NCBI GenBank assembly: GCA_036924285.1
Contig: JAYKYS010000017.1
Span: 3,515,501 to 3,579,500 of the forward strand
Source of the DNA: Asterella californica
Taxonomy: Eukaryota; Streptophyta; Marchantiopsida; Marchantiales; Aytoniaceae
DNA length: 64,000 nt
Direction: 5' to 3'
The notes beneath the pieces were generated by a model. The model did no database searches. It saw nothing but the letters and a program-made list of their open reading frames with translations, and was not told the DNA's origin. The position numbers were made by a program, and so were the translations under genes. Below, one piece after another: positions 20,734 to 31,228 of this stretch (position 1 is its first letter; the number at the start of each line of letters is the position of its first letter).

Positions 20734-22727
20734 TGTGGTGCCCATAATTTACAAGATTAACAAATTTTTTAAATTTTTGAAGTTAATAACATGTCTGTGT
20801 CATTGAAATAACCTTGTTGCTTAAGATTACATCTTGCTTAGAAGAAAGATGGTCTTAAGAACTTGTTGTAAAAGAAGTCGACTTCTTCCGAAGACGGAAG
20901 AAGGACGTCTTCCCGACCAGGTCTTCGGAAGACGAAAGACGGAAGATGCGTGTCTTCTAGAAGACAGCGACAGCGACCGCGACTGCATGGACATCAACCA
21001 CGCACCACCTAGGAGGGAGGTAAGTGTACCTACCAGGTATCCACCATGGTAGTAGGTAGGTCAAGGAGGTCGAACCCCTAATCGCGCAAGGAAGATACGG
21101 GAGAAGACACATTAGCACGAAATCAGCTGACCGCTTCTCGCACCGAAAGACAATTGTGCATTAAGAGGTCGATTGCAATCAGGGTGTCGAATTGGACCTA
21201 GAAGCAAAGAGTAGTGAAATCTTGGATAGCAAGGATCGAATTGAGGCTAGAGAGAGAGCGAGAGGACGATTCTGTGAGAGCAGGAAGCACCATCGAGCTG
21301 AAAGAGTCCCCTGTAGATTTTCGAAAGCAGACATTGAAGGACGATTGAAGAAGTATCGAAGGTGGAGCACTGATCAATTAAGGAAGCAACAGGACGTAGC
21401 TCAGAATCGATGATAGGAGCAGTTTTGTGGGGTCGCATTGGAAGCAGAGGTGGAGCCGGAAGCGCATAGAAGACTGGAGGCACTACAAGAAGCAGCCAAA
21501 AGACTGTTTGAGGTTCTTCCCATGTTCTTTCTACTTCCCACCGCTTCTCGCTTCTGATTTAGTGTTCCTAGCGCTTCCCCGCTTGTTTGCAAGAAGCTCA
21601 TCGATCATTTTCTTCATACCCAAAATTTCTCTCTGTGAAATTAGGCGTGGAAATGCTACCCAATTTTCGACAGCCATCTTCCCGTTTCTTCCCGAGCTGT
21701 AATCGAGCTTCCCTATCTCTCATTCTCTAATTCGATCCCACAATTATCAATTTTCCTACCCTACCGCACCTCTTCTCCTGAACCCCTAGACAGAAGACGC
21801 TTCGGAAGATCTGAACATCTTCGGAAGACATTTCTGGACATCTGAACGTCTTAAGAAGACTATTGTGTGCAATTCGTATCAAGAGTGGATTGGATTGGGT
21901 TTTGTGTTGAGAGAGGCTTGGTACGAATCCTGAGTGACTTGGTGAGTTGTTTATTGTTTCGAGAAGCTGGAAGTTGGTAACCATGCCTGTGTCTCAAGAT
22001 CTTCCAAGCTTCTCAAAACCACATCTTCCTAGAGAGACTAGAAGGTTGGAAAAGATGGCAGAATGCGCGAGAAGACGTGAGGGTCCTTTACGGATCTCTT
22101 CTGTCTGACCCATAGCAGCCTATTCCTTCTTCTTCTTCCCGAACATAGAAGAGAGTTGTGAGAAGTCTTGCTGACAAAATCTGAAGAGAATGGTCGATGG
22201 TCATATCTTCCCGTCATGTAGCAAGCTTCTTCTGGGTGTGTATGAGAAGTGAGAAGTCGGAAGAACAGAGTATGAATGTCTTGTGTCTGTTGTGAGGTTA
22301 CTTTGCGTGTCGGAAGCAGAAGACAGGTGAGACCAGTGAGGGAAGTCTTCTGAGAACATCATTGAATCGGAAGCTGTCCTGAGAGTCTTCCTAGAGACCA
22401 TTGTCACTGCAAGAGCCCACGACCATCTTCTTAACTTCTCATACAATCTGCTTCTCTCATATTTTGTATCCTCTGTTATGAAGTAGGATGAAATGCAAGG
22501 TGGGTTGTCTTCTTAGGAATCCATGCGATGCCTTGTTTAGTTAAGATTGTTTAGATATAGCTCGGAAGACGAGAGCTACTTAGGAAGCACTGTTAGAATC
22601 TCAGAAGACGGAATAGCTGTCTTTTGGAAAGAGTAGATTCGTCTTCTGAGAGTGGAAGCTAGACTGTGAGGACTTGGGAAGGATTGAGCCTTCAGCTCAC
22701 AGTAAGTGCGTGTGGCTTAGTGTAACA
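20734..22727 (+). repeat. LTR F1 of the GAAGAC-rich family
   Basis: About 2 kb, from TGTGGTGCCC to TAGTGTAACA. It is dense in GAAGAC and GTCTTC (about 20870-20970 and throughout). Near-full relatives: 35169-37028 (minus) and about 43843-45879 (minus). Partial ones: 39078-39551, 52264-53060, 62540-63054. It is flanked on the left by an integrase end and on the right, 25 nt later, by a gag-like ORF, so it serves as 3' LTR of one unit and 5' LTR of the next. Confidence 0.8.
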
Positions 22728-22752
22728 GCGCTTGAAGTAGAAGACCACAGTG

Positions 22753-23925
22753 ATGGAAGAGGCATCCTTGCCTTTGGAAGACAAGGAAGACACCTCCGAT
22801 CGGATAGTGGAGATGAACCTGTCTTCCGCGAGAAGAAGGTTAGAGGAGTTCAGCGCCTTCTTTCATTCGGAGATTCAGTCAGCTATGGAGTTGGTCGAGA
22901 AGTGTGCGATGGCTCAGGAGAAGCCACTGCGACCTGGATTTGGTCTACGCACCCTGATGCAGCAAGAAAAAATCCAGAAGAAGGTAGAAGCGCTGGAAGC
23001 TAACCTCTGCACCACGGAGAAGCTTGCGGCGAAGTACAAGACGGAAGCAGCCTCTTCTGCCAAAGAGTCAGCACAGCTGAGGAAGAGCAACCAGGAGTTG
23101 CAAGCACGTCTACAACAGCGTGACCAGGAGGTTCTACGGGTCAGAGGTAAGATCACAATCCTCGCAGAGGAGAAGACAACGTGGAAGACACTGCGGGAAG
23201 CGACAAAAGCCCAAGATGCAGCAGAGAAGACGCAGCGAGAAGCAGCAGAAGCTCACGCGCAGGGATTGCTAGCAGAGACGATGGAAGCACTTCGCAAGAA
23301 GTTCAACTTCACCGTGGGTAGAAAGCTTCTCACCCTAGCTAGGGAGTGGGATGGCGAATCCAGAGCGATGCTAGTGGAGTGCAAGGAGAGTATGTTCCGT
23401 TACCTGGATCGGCAGATTGAGGGTTTGAAGACACTTTATGATCTTCCTTCAATTCCACCACCAGCCGCTACATCTTTCCATACTCCAGGACCAGCGATCG
23501 GGACAGATTTGGAGAAGGAGGAGTTAGACCTCGCTGTCCATTTGGTAGTGACAGCGTTAGAAGCCGAGAAGACTACAGAAGAAGCCCCAGAAGACAAGGT
23601 GTCTTTTGGAAGACAGGAAGAAGAGTTGTCTTCCCAAGTGTTTCGAGTGGAGGAGGTGACTTCCTCGGACCACTGCAAGATCACCACAGCTCTCAGCGTC
23701 AAACCAGTACCACAGAAGAGCGAGGAAGCGCAAGTCGACTTAGTTTCCTAGAAGACGTTTCCGTCTTCCGAAGCCGCACCAGCTAAGCCAGCCACGAATG
23801 TTGAGGAGGAAGCTACCTCAGTGACACCCGAGGTACTCGCAGAGCTTCCCACCTTATCAGAAGCCGAGTTAGGAGTTCAAGTAGGAGTAGATCAAGAAAG
23901 GATCACACCCAGCGAATTAGAGTAG
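22753..23925 (+). pseudogene. Coiled-coil gag-like ORF of the F family
   Basis: ATG at 22753, 25 nt after the LTR end. The frame runs to TAG at 23749 and continues without another stop to 23925, so the natural protein was probably about 390 residues with one nonsense mutation. Residues 60-190 form a long charged coiled coil. A globular stretch with F-N-F-T-V-G-R-K-L-L-T-L-A-R-E-W follows, then a Pro-rich link and an acidic tail in which GAAGAC words encode Glu-Asp. No zinc knuckle or protease is seen. By position it should be the structural gag; I do not recognise it from a known family. Confidence 0.5.
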
Positions 23926-24929
23926 ACAACAAGTCAAGAAGACAAGTGACTTGTCTAATTTTGATAGGAACCGAAATTGCTATCTCAGGAGGTGGGAGTT
24001 TAACTGTAATTTTAGATGATTGTCCATGTGGCAGGGTAGGCAGCGCATGAGTAGGAAGTAAGTTTCTAGACCAAGGCAGGGAACCGACTGCATGTGAGGT
24101 GGTGGCTTTCTGACAGCGCCCCATCTCCTTGATTGCAAGTGAGGATTGGAGGGGAACTCTCTCCTGCGCTTCAAGATGGTAGTATAAGTTAGAATGCATA
24201 GTAGGATTCAGTGCGCACTTAACACATTACTGTACGTACACATTAGACACATTGTGAACACAGTGTATACACACTACATATGATGTTAGAGACATACGAA
24301 TAGATTCGGATTACACAGGTGGGGTCTATATTCTTCTGTTGCCAACAGTGGTTCGAAGATGTAGATGGAGGTGGTGGACAGTTTAGACCAACGAACGGCA
24401 TCGTGTAGTCCTGTTCCTAAGCTGGTGTGCCGAGGAGTAGGAGCGGGACGTAGAGGTAGTGAGCTTCCCAACACCAATGTGTCTTCTTCTCGGGGAATGG
24501 ATTTTGGATTTGAGTGCAGAAGCTTTGTCTGTGTCTTCTGGATAGCGGATTTCCTCGAAATCACATCCAATTGTGCATGGGAAGCATTCTTCTTGAGTGG
24601 CGGTGGTTGTTAGCAGTTGTGCAGATTCGCAGCTTGGCTCATCCAGTGGAGCACTTCGGATCCACGTACGGACGGTCCTATGGGTAAGTGATCCCAGTAG
24701 ACAGAGTAGTCGGAGTAGCGATAGAAGAAGAAAGAAGACTTCTTCTCACAGCAGAAGACGACATCCTCAAGTAGAAGACTGTGTAACTGTAAGCGAATTT
24801 GTTGTATTCCTCCCCAAATTACTACAAGCAGGGATAGCTTGTTAGTCAGGATCCGGACTTGAAGCCTGTCGAAGTCTTAATTTCTCATTTTCATCTTGTT
24901 TTCTCTTGTTTGGATTTTCCCTTCTTCCT
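23926..24929. other. Degraded F1 internal region, no intact gene
   Basis: Contains GAAGAC-rich patches and a short basic stretch (about 24690-24840: S-R-S-S-D-R-R-R-K-K-T) that resembles the Lys/Arg-rich gag segment of element F on the minus strand (about 43480-43560). Nothing else can be assigned. Confidence 0.4.
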
Positions 24930-25975
24930 CATCTCCATAAGGTGACTTATTGGTTCGAATATATCCCCGTGTTAATAGCTCACCGAGTTGCCTTTCATCT
25001 CAAAGAGTTCCACCTGATTGAGTCTGTAAGGGACGTTGACGATGGTTCTAACCCTAGCAAGACCTCAATCTTGTGATCCACCACCCGCCTTGGAGGTAAT
25101 TCAGCAGGTAGTTCATTCGTCAAGACATCCTCAAACTCCTTAATCACTTCACGAAGCACCTTCGGAAGTTTAGTCGCCTCTTCTGATGTTTCCTCTTGTC
25201 CGCCACCTGTCATCAAATCTGCTATCCGCATCAAACACATGACTCCGTCGTTGAAGTCCATCTGTTTGACTTTGATCAAATTCACCGCAAAGTCGTCAAC
25301 TTTCCGTGTCTTTCGGATCAGCCTCACTCCCAGCTTCCGTCCTTTTACTCTAACGTTCAACCTTAAAGATTTCCGCTTAAGTTCCACTTCAAACCTGTCC
25401 AAGAAAGTGTTTCCCAAAATCGCATGGATATCATTCATCTCGCACACCGTGAAGTTCTCTATGAACTCTAACTTCCCACACGCAAATCGTACGTCCAAGG
25501 CCACTTCAGAAGTTTGGTAAGTCTTGCCCTTGGCAAAGCGCACCTGAATAGGCTTGTCTGCCTTAGAGGTAGACAAGCCCAACTTCTTCACCAACTTTGG
25601 ACTTATGAAAGAGTGGGTCGCTCCTGTGTCCACAAGAAAAGTAACATACGTCATCCGGCTCAAATAGTGATTATTTTTAAGTGGTTAGCAACTTTGGCTT
25701 GTAGAAACATCAATCCCGGAGTCTTCTTCGTGGTTCTCAAGGTCATTGTCATCTGGCTCTCCAACAATTCCTTTGCAACAAACGCATTCATGCTACAGTT
25801 ACTAACCTTAGGTTTCGTGCACCCCTTAATAATATGGCTCGCCCCGTCACAACTGTAGCAAGTAAACTTAGCACCATTGCCTTTCTGAGGTGTTTGCCCC
25901 TTAGGTTTTGCTCCTGTTTGCCGCTTTGTTGCCGGGGCAGAAGAATCCTTCCGATCCTTCTCACCCTCTTCCTTT
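24930..25975 (-). pseudogene. Chromovirus fragment, inverted (gag end, protease, RT start)
   Basis: On the minus strand it holds a degenerate zinc knuckle (about 25840, C-Y-S-C then H and C), the protease with a canonical D-T-G-A loop and V-L/I-L-G-N-T-F, and the start of RT up to S-P-Y-G. An insertion of about 35 bp (25648-25685) sits just before the protease active site. It abuts, in opposite orientation, the 3' tail of the same family at 25976, the junction lying in a short TTTCTTG stretch. Confidence 0.85.
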
Positions 25976-26571
25976 CTTGAAATTTGTCTAAGTGTATTGG
26001 TAGTACATGACTATGATTAGTTCTGATCAGATGCCTAGGATGTTGTCAAGAGGGGGAACGAAGCACACTCAAAGGAAGCGAGCTGGTTTGGATAAGCATC
26101 TAAATCAAGACTTAGGTTTGCCGTAGCGTTGACAAAGCAAGTATGAAATTTCATACTTGTCTTGCGGCTTGAGGTGATCTTGCTTTGCGGTTTTCTAACT
26201 GCAAAGTAAACTTAGTCGCGCGTCTAAGTCAAATCAGATTGCGACTGGAAAGTGAGTTTCATGAGACCTCGTAAGTAGGTGTGAATACTTATAGTTAGCA
26301 AGTTAGAGTCTTAAGTAGAATGTTTAGAAGTTGTCAACTAGTTTTGTTTAGGGTGGACCAAAAAGGTAAGGCTTTTCTCGAGACTAGTTGAAATTTTCTA
26401 AGTGTTCTAGCGACAACTTAAGACTCAAGCCAAGAAAGGAATTGCGGGTTAGCTACAAGAACGCAATTCTGACGCCAAGGGGTTGGCTACCCATTTTGAA
26501 CTTGGTGTTAACTTAAAGGATCATTGTTGATGAGAGCATCAACCTCCAAAGTGGGGGTGATTGTCGCGACC
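25976..26571 (+). other. 3' tail and polypurine tract of chromovirus C'
   Basis: Matches 12465-13064 and 32745-33349: the conserved non-coding region after the chromodomain, ending in AAAGTGGGGGTGAT just before an LTR. It shows that the LTR starting at 26572 is the 3' LTR of an older element. Confidence 0.85.
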
Positions 26572-26785
26572 CTCACTCTCAAGATCGAGCGCAAACGCAA
26601 ACAATAGAACCCTAGTGGACTTGCGCTAGGTTGTGAATGCTGCGAGTAGGACTGAGCGGCTTGGCTGCGAAGTCGAGATCAGATGAACCCTAAGTGGTTC
26701 TCTGAACCAAGATTGGAACCTTGGGTTAAGACATAAGGGCCTATCCCAAAACAACCCCGGACGAACGCTGACCTAAGAGGGCAAG
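26572..26785 (+). repeat. 3' LTR of C', left piece
   Basis: First 214 bp of a chromovirus LTR (TGTCGCG start), interrupted by element C. The last five bases, GCAAG, recur at 34160-34164 where the LTR resumes. Confidence 0.88.
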
Positions 26786-27924
26786 TGTTGCGACCCTCAT
26801 TCTCAAGATCGGACACAGACGCGAACAAAGAACTCAACCGGACTTGCGCTAGGTTGTGAACGCTGCGAGTAGGACTTAACGGCTTGGCCGGGAAGTCGGG
26901 ATCAGATGAACGCTAAGTGGTTCTCTGAACCAAGGTTGGAACCTTGGGTTAAGACATAAGGGCCAACCCCAAGAGGACCCTCGACAAACGCTGACCTAAG
27001 GGGACGAGTTTGAGAACGGACCGAAACATGAGTCTGAGACATAGGTCCGAGACGTGGGACCGAGACGTGAGTCCGAGACGCAGATGGACCGTGGTTCGGA
27101 CGTTGGTCCGAACCACAGGGTTTGAGTCTGGGTCTGGACCACAGATTTCTGAAAAATGGCTAAGTGTTGGAGCTCCATGGACGTTTTTAGGTCGTGGACG
27201 GAGCTCCACGTAAGATCTCGAGGCGAGTGGGGTATCATTGGAAAAGTCTCGAAGAGAGCTTTCCAGTGATATATAACACTCCTCGATCTGACCTTCGAGC
27301 TGGAAGTTATGGCCGAACCACAATCGGGTTGTGGTATAATTTTCAGAGACCAAAGAGGAGGGCGGGGTCGCCGATCCTCAGAAGTATATATGAGGGGGGG
27401 CTCGATGCCTGGGTGGGCCAGGACGAGTCACTCGACCCCAGGGTTTGGCGGGCGAACTCTGGGGGCATGACGTGATGGCTGGGCCGGTTCCAAGACACGT
27501 TCCGATCTAGACTTGGACGTCTGGACTTAGGAACGATGTAAAGGCTGGGGCAAGACTAGGGAACGAGTCGGCGGGTTAGACCACCGTTTGGGAGCCTAGA
27601 CCCAGACGGACATCACGGACGGATGGGCCGCTAGGTGTGGTGGAGGCACCGTTTAGGACCCTCGACTTTATGGGAAGTCCGCCCTAAGTCATCTTGTGAC
27701 TGGCTCATGTTTGAGACCAACCTAGGCGGGACTAGGTCGGGACTTAGGAACTGCTGAGCTTGTTGATTAGGGAGACGGTCCGGCTCTAGTCCGGACCAAA
27801 CTGAGATAAGATAAGTGGTGCATGGACGCTAACTTGTGATTGTGTTTGCAGGTTAGCGGTGTAAAGTTTGCGACCTACTGAGTTAGAGCTTCCGCTGACG
27901 CAACAAGACGGTAGGTGCGCGAAA
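26786..27924 (+). repeat. 5' LTR of chromovirus C
   Basis: 1139 bp, TGTTGCG to GCGCGAAA. TATA-like box at 27385, 13-bp minisatellite at about 27030-27080 and the TATCATTGGAAAG hairpin at about 27231-27275. Confidence 0.92.
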
Positions 27925-27926
27925 AG

Positions 27927-27939
27927 TGGTATCAGAGCC
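27927..27939 (+). other. Primer-binding site, chromovirus C
   Basis: TGGTATCAGAGCC, the same initiator-Met-tRNA site as in A, two bases after the LTR end. Confidence 0.9.
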
Positions 27940-28045
27940 GACGCTTCGGTGAGCGAGAACTCGAGGTAGCGGTTGATGGCTGGATGCTTGAGGAGGAACA
28001 CGAGACATGAAGTGGATCAGCGTTTCTAGGTGAACACTTGGAGCG

Positions 28046-29180
28046 ATGGCCGACGACGGATAGAGTTCCAAGAGGAAGACCAAGAAACGAGGAGCGGCTA
28101 ACGAGAGCAGATCGACTCGAGCTAGCCCCGAGGCACAGTCAAGGGACGACAACCAACAACCTTCGTCCCAATGTTAAGGAAGCCCAGTACCAGCTGCGGC
28201 ACCAGTGCAGCAAGACGGAGTATTGCCAACGGTGCCCAACGATTCAGGTGCGAGAAGTCAAGGAACTTAGTATGCAGAACTCATCAAGATGATGAAGACC
28301 ATGCAGGAGGGTATGGCCTCCAGGGATAAACGTATCGTTGAGCTTGAGGCAGGCCAAGGAAGTTCCTCGTCTACCAAGAAGCTTTGTAAGACGAATTTGC
28401 CGATCTCGTTTTCAGATATATGACGGGCTCGTAAGGTTAAGGATTTCTTAACTGAGTTGGACCTATACTTTGAGGCGCAACAGGCTAAGGAGTCTGACAA
28501 AGTGAGAGCGGCGGTTACGTTCCTGAAGGACCATGCGCTTCTCTGGTGGACTGCATACAAGGATGAGCATGCCTTGACCGTCTCGGCGCTTGGTTGGAAG
28601 GAGTTCAAGGAGTTGCTCGCAGGACGATTCACTCCGGAGTATCAAAGGATTCGGGACGGTGTTGAGTTGGTGAGACTGAAGCAGACATGGACGCTAAGTG
28701 CTTATGTACGCGAGTTCAGTGCCAAGCTGGACTCATTCTCCAAGTGGACTGAGGAGACCAAGATATGTATATTCATTGGGGGACTCAAGTCTAGCTCGGA
28801 GAAGGCTCTCTTTCGGATGTCGAAGCTGCCTGAGACATATGCCGAACTTTTGAAGCTAGCGGAGCGAATTGGAGACGACGAAGTTCAGCAACAGAAACCT
28901 TTTGAACCACGCAGCACGGACAAGTTCTAGAAGAAGAACAAGGGCTTCAAGCGACAGTGGGATGGGAGTGAGAAGGATCGGAAGGATTCTTCTGCCTCGG
29001 CAGCAAAGCGGCAGCAAATAGGAGTAAAACCTAAAGGGCAAACACCTCAGAAGGGCAATGGCGCTAAGTTTACTTGCTACAACTGTGGCGAGGCGGGCCA
29101 TATTGCTAAGGGGTGTATGAAACCTAAGGTTAGTAACTGTAGCATGAATGCATTTGTTGCAAAGGACTTGTTGGAGGGCC
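28046..29180 (+). pseudogene. Gag of chromovirus C
   Basis: The ATG corresponds to that of copy A at 8779. The sixth codon is already TAG (CAG in A), and further stops lie before about 28430 and at 28928-28930. 28457-28930 is open for 157 codons and gives the typical capsid region: L-L-W-W-T-A-Y then F-K-E-L-L-A-G-R-F-T-P-E-Y, L-K-Q-T-W-T-L-S-A-Y-V-R-E-F and an F-I-G-G-L-K motif. A CCHC knuckle follows at 29075-29116. The frame leads directly into the protease, so gag and pol were one polyprotein. Confidence 0.85.
29075..29116 (+). other. CCHC zinc knuckle, chromovirus C
   Basis: C-Y-N-C-G-E-A-G-H-I-A-K-G-C, a perfect C-X2-C-X4-H-X4-C nucleocapsid motif. It is deleted in copy A and degenerate in the inverted fragment near 25840. 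Confidence 0.9.
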
Positions 29181-29181
29181 A

Positions 29182-29601
29182 GATGACTGTGACCTTGAGA
29201 ACCACGAAGAAGACGCCGTGATTGATGTTTCTACAAGCCAAGGTTGCTAACCGTGATGTTACTTTTCTTGTGGACACAGGAGCGACTCACTCCTTCATAA
29301 GTCCAAAGTTGGTGAAGAAGTTGGGCTTGTCTACCTCCAAGGCAGACAAGCCTATTCAGGTGCGCTTTGCCAAGGGCAAGACGTACCAAACTTCTGAAGT
29401 AGCTTTGGACGTACGATTTGTGTGTGGGAAGTTGGAGTTCACAGAAAACTTCACGGTGTGCGAGATGGATGATATCCATGCGGTTTTGGGGAACACTTTC
29501 TTGGACAGGTTTGAAGTAGAACTTAGGCGGAAACCTTTAAGGTTAAACGTTAGAGTTAAAGGACGGAAGCTGGGAGTGAGGCTGATCCGGAAGGCGTAGA
29601 A
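29182..29601 (+). pseudogene. Aspartic protease, chromovirus C
   Basis: Open from 29222 after a TGA at 29219 (GGA in other copies). The active site is canonical D-T-G-A-T-H-S, unlike A and B, which read D-I-G. V-L-G-N-T-F-L-D-R-F-E-V follows. It ends at TAG near 29599, where A and B have CGG. Confidence 0.85.
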
Positions 29602-29617
29602 AATTGATGACTTTGCG

Positions 29618-30574
29618 GTGAATTTGATCAAGGACAAACAGATGGACTTCAACGATGGGGTCATGTGTTTGATTCGGGTTGCATATTTAATGGCGCCTGA
29701 CAGACAAGAGGAAACATTAGGAGACGCGACTAAACTTCTGGAAGTGCTTCACAAAGTGATTACGGAGTTTGAGGATGTCTTGACGGATGAGTTACCTGCT
29801 GAGTTACCTCCAAGGCGGGTGGTGGATCACAAGATCGAAGTCTTGCCAGGATCGGAACCACCTTCCAAAGCCTCTTATCGACTCAATCAGGTGGAACTCC
29901 TTAAGTTGAAGAGACAACTCGGCGAGCTATTAGCGCGGGGATATATTCGAACCAGCAAGTCACCTTATGGAGCCCCAGTTCTTTTTGCAAAGAAGAAGGA
30001 TGGGAAGTTACGACTCTGTGTAGATTATCATGCACTTAATAAGGTGACGGTGAAGAATAATTATCTTTTGCCAAGGATAGACGACCTCTTTGATAGGTTA
30101 GCGGGCGCAAAGTACTTCAGCAGGATAGACTTGAAGTCAGGATATTACCAGATCCGGATAGCTGACCCAGATGTTGAGAAGACCGCTTGTCGAACCAGAT
30201 ACGGATCGTTTGAATTCGTGGTGATGCCATTTGGACTTTGCAACGCCCCTTCGACGTTCACTACATTGATGAACACAATTTTTTGCGAGGAGATGGACGA
30301 GTTTGTCATCGTTTACATCGACAACATCTTGATCTACTCCAAAACCTTGGAGTCGCACGCGGAGCAGCTAAGAGTGGTGTTGACGAAGCTGGGGGAGCAT
30401 AAGCTGTTTGCCAATATTGACAAGAGTGAGTTTGGTTTGGAGCGCATTAACTTCTTGAGACATGTCATTAGTGCAGAAGGAGTCGGCCCAGATATGCAGA
30501 AGGTGGACGCAATTGTGACTTGGGAGCCTCCAACTACAGTGACAGGGATGCGGCGATTCTTAGGATTGGTGTAG
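29618..30574 (+). pseudogene. Reverse transcriptase, chromovirus C
   Basis: 318 open codons covering nearly the whole RT. The catalytic box reads Y-I-D-N: the second Asp codon (GAC in A) is AAC at 30323-30325, a G-to-A change that should abolish polymerase activity. It ends at TAG (30572-30574) where copies A and B have CAG. Confidence 0.88.
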
Positions 30575-30589
30575 TTCTACCGCAAGTAT

Positions 30590-31216
30590 GTGAAGGGGTT
30601 TTCAAATATCGCGAAGCCGTTGACGGATTGGACGGGCAAAGATGCACATGTAAGTTGGACCACGGATGTGGATGATGCGTTTCAGACGATCAAAGCTATT
30701 TTGTCAAAGGCGTCGGTTTTGAAGCTGCCGGAGTTCGACAAACCATTCGAAGTACATACCAACGCGAGCGACTATGCGATTGGTGGAGTGTTGGTGCAGG
30801 ATGGAAAATCTGTAGCGTACGAAAGCAAGAAGCTATCTGGGACAGAGAGTCGATGGCCGACTCACGAGAAGGAACTGTTTGCGGTGGTTCATTGCTTGAG
30901 GAAATGGTGGCATTACTTGGGACTTCACAAAACCTAAGTGTATACTGACAATATTTCGTTCAAGTACTTTGAGACACAGGATCGGTTGACGCCAAAGCAA
31001 CTACGGTGGCATGATACCTTGGCGCTCATGAACGTGGAATTAATCCACAAAGCGGGAAAGGACAATGTGGTTCCTGACGCCTTGAGTCGCAAGGAGGAAT
31101 ATCTTCCATCGTCTACACAGATTTTGCGGGCTATGTATCCTAAGGAGTCAGACTTGGAGAGACGAATACGTGAAGGTTACATGGGCGATGAGCAAGCGAA
31201 GGAGTACCTGGAATAA
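30590..31216 (+). pseudogene. RNase H, chromovirus C
   Basis: Two open pieces (to 30937 and from 30938) separated by TAA (CAA in A and B). Catalytic start reads T-N-A-S-D-Y-A-I-G-G (Asp to Asn, G to A). E-L-F-A-V-V-H and Y-T-D-N are present. It ends at TAA (31214-31216), CAA in A. Confidence 0.85.
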
Positions 31217-31228
31217 CTCAAGCGAGGA

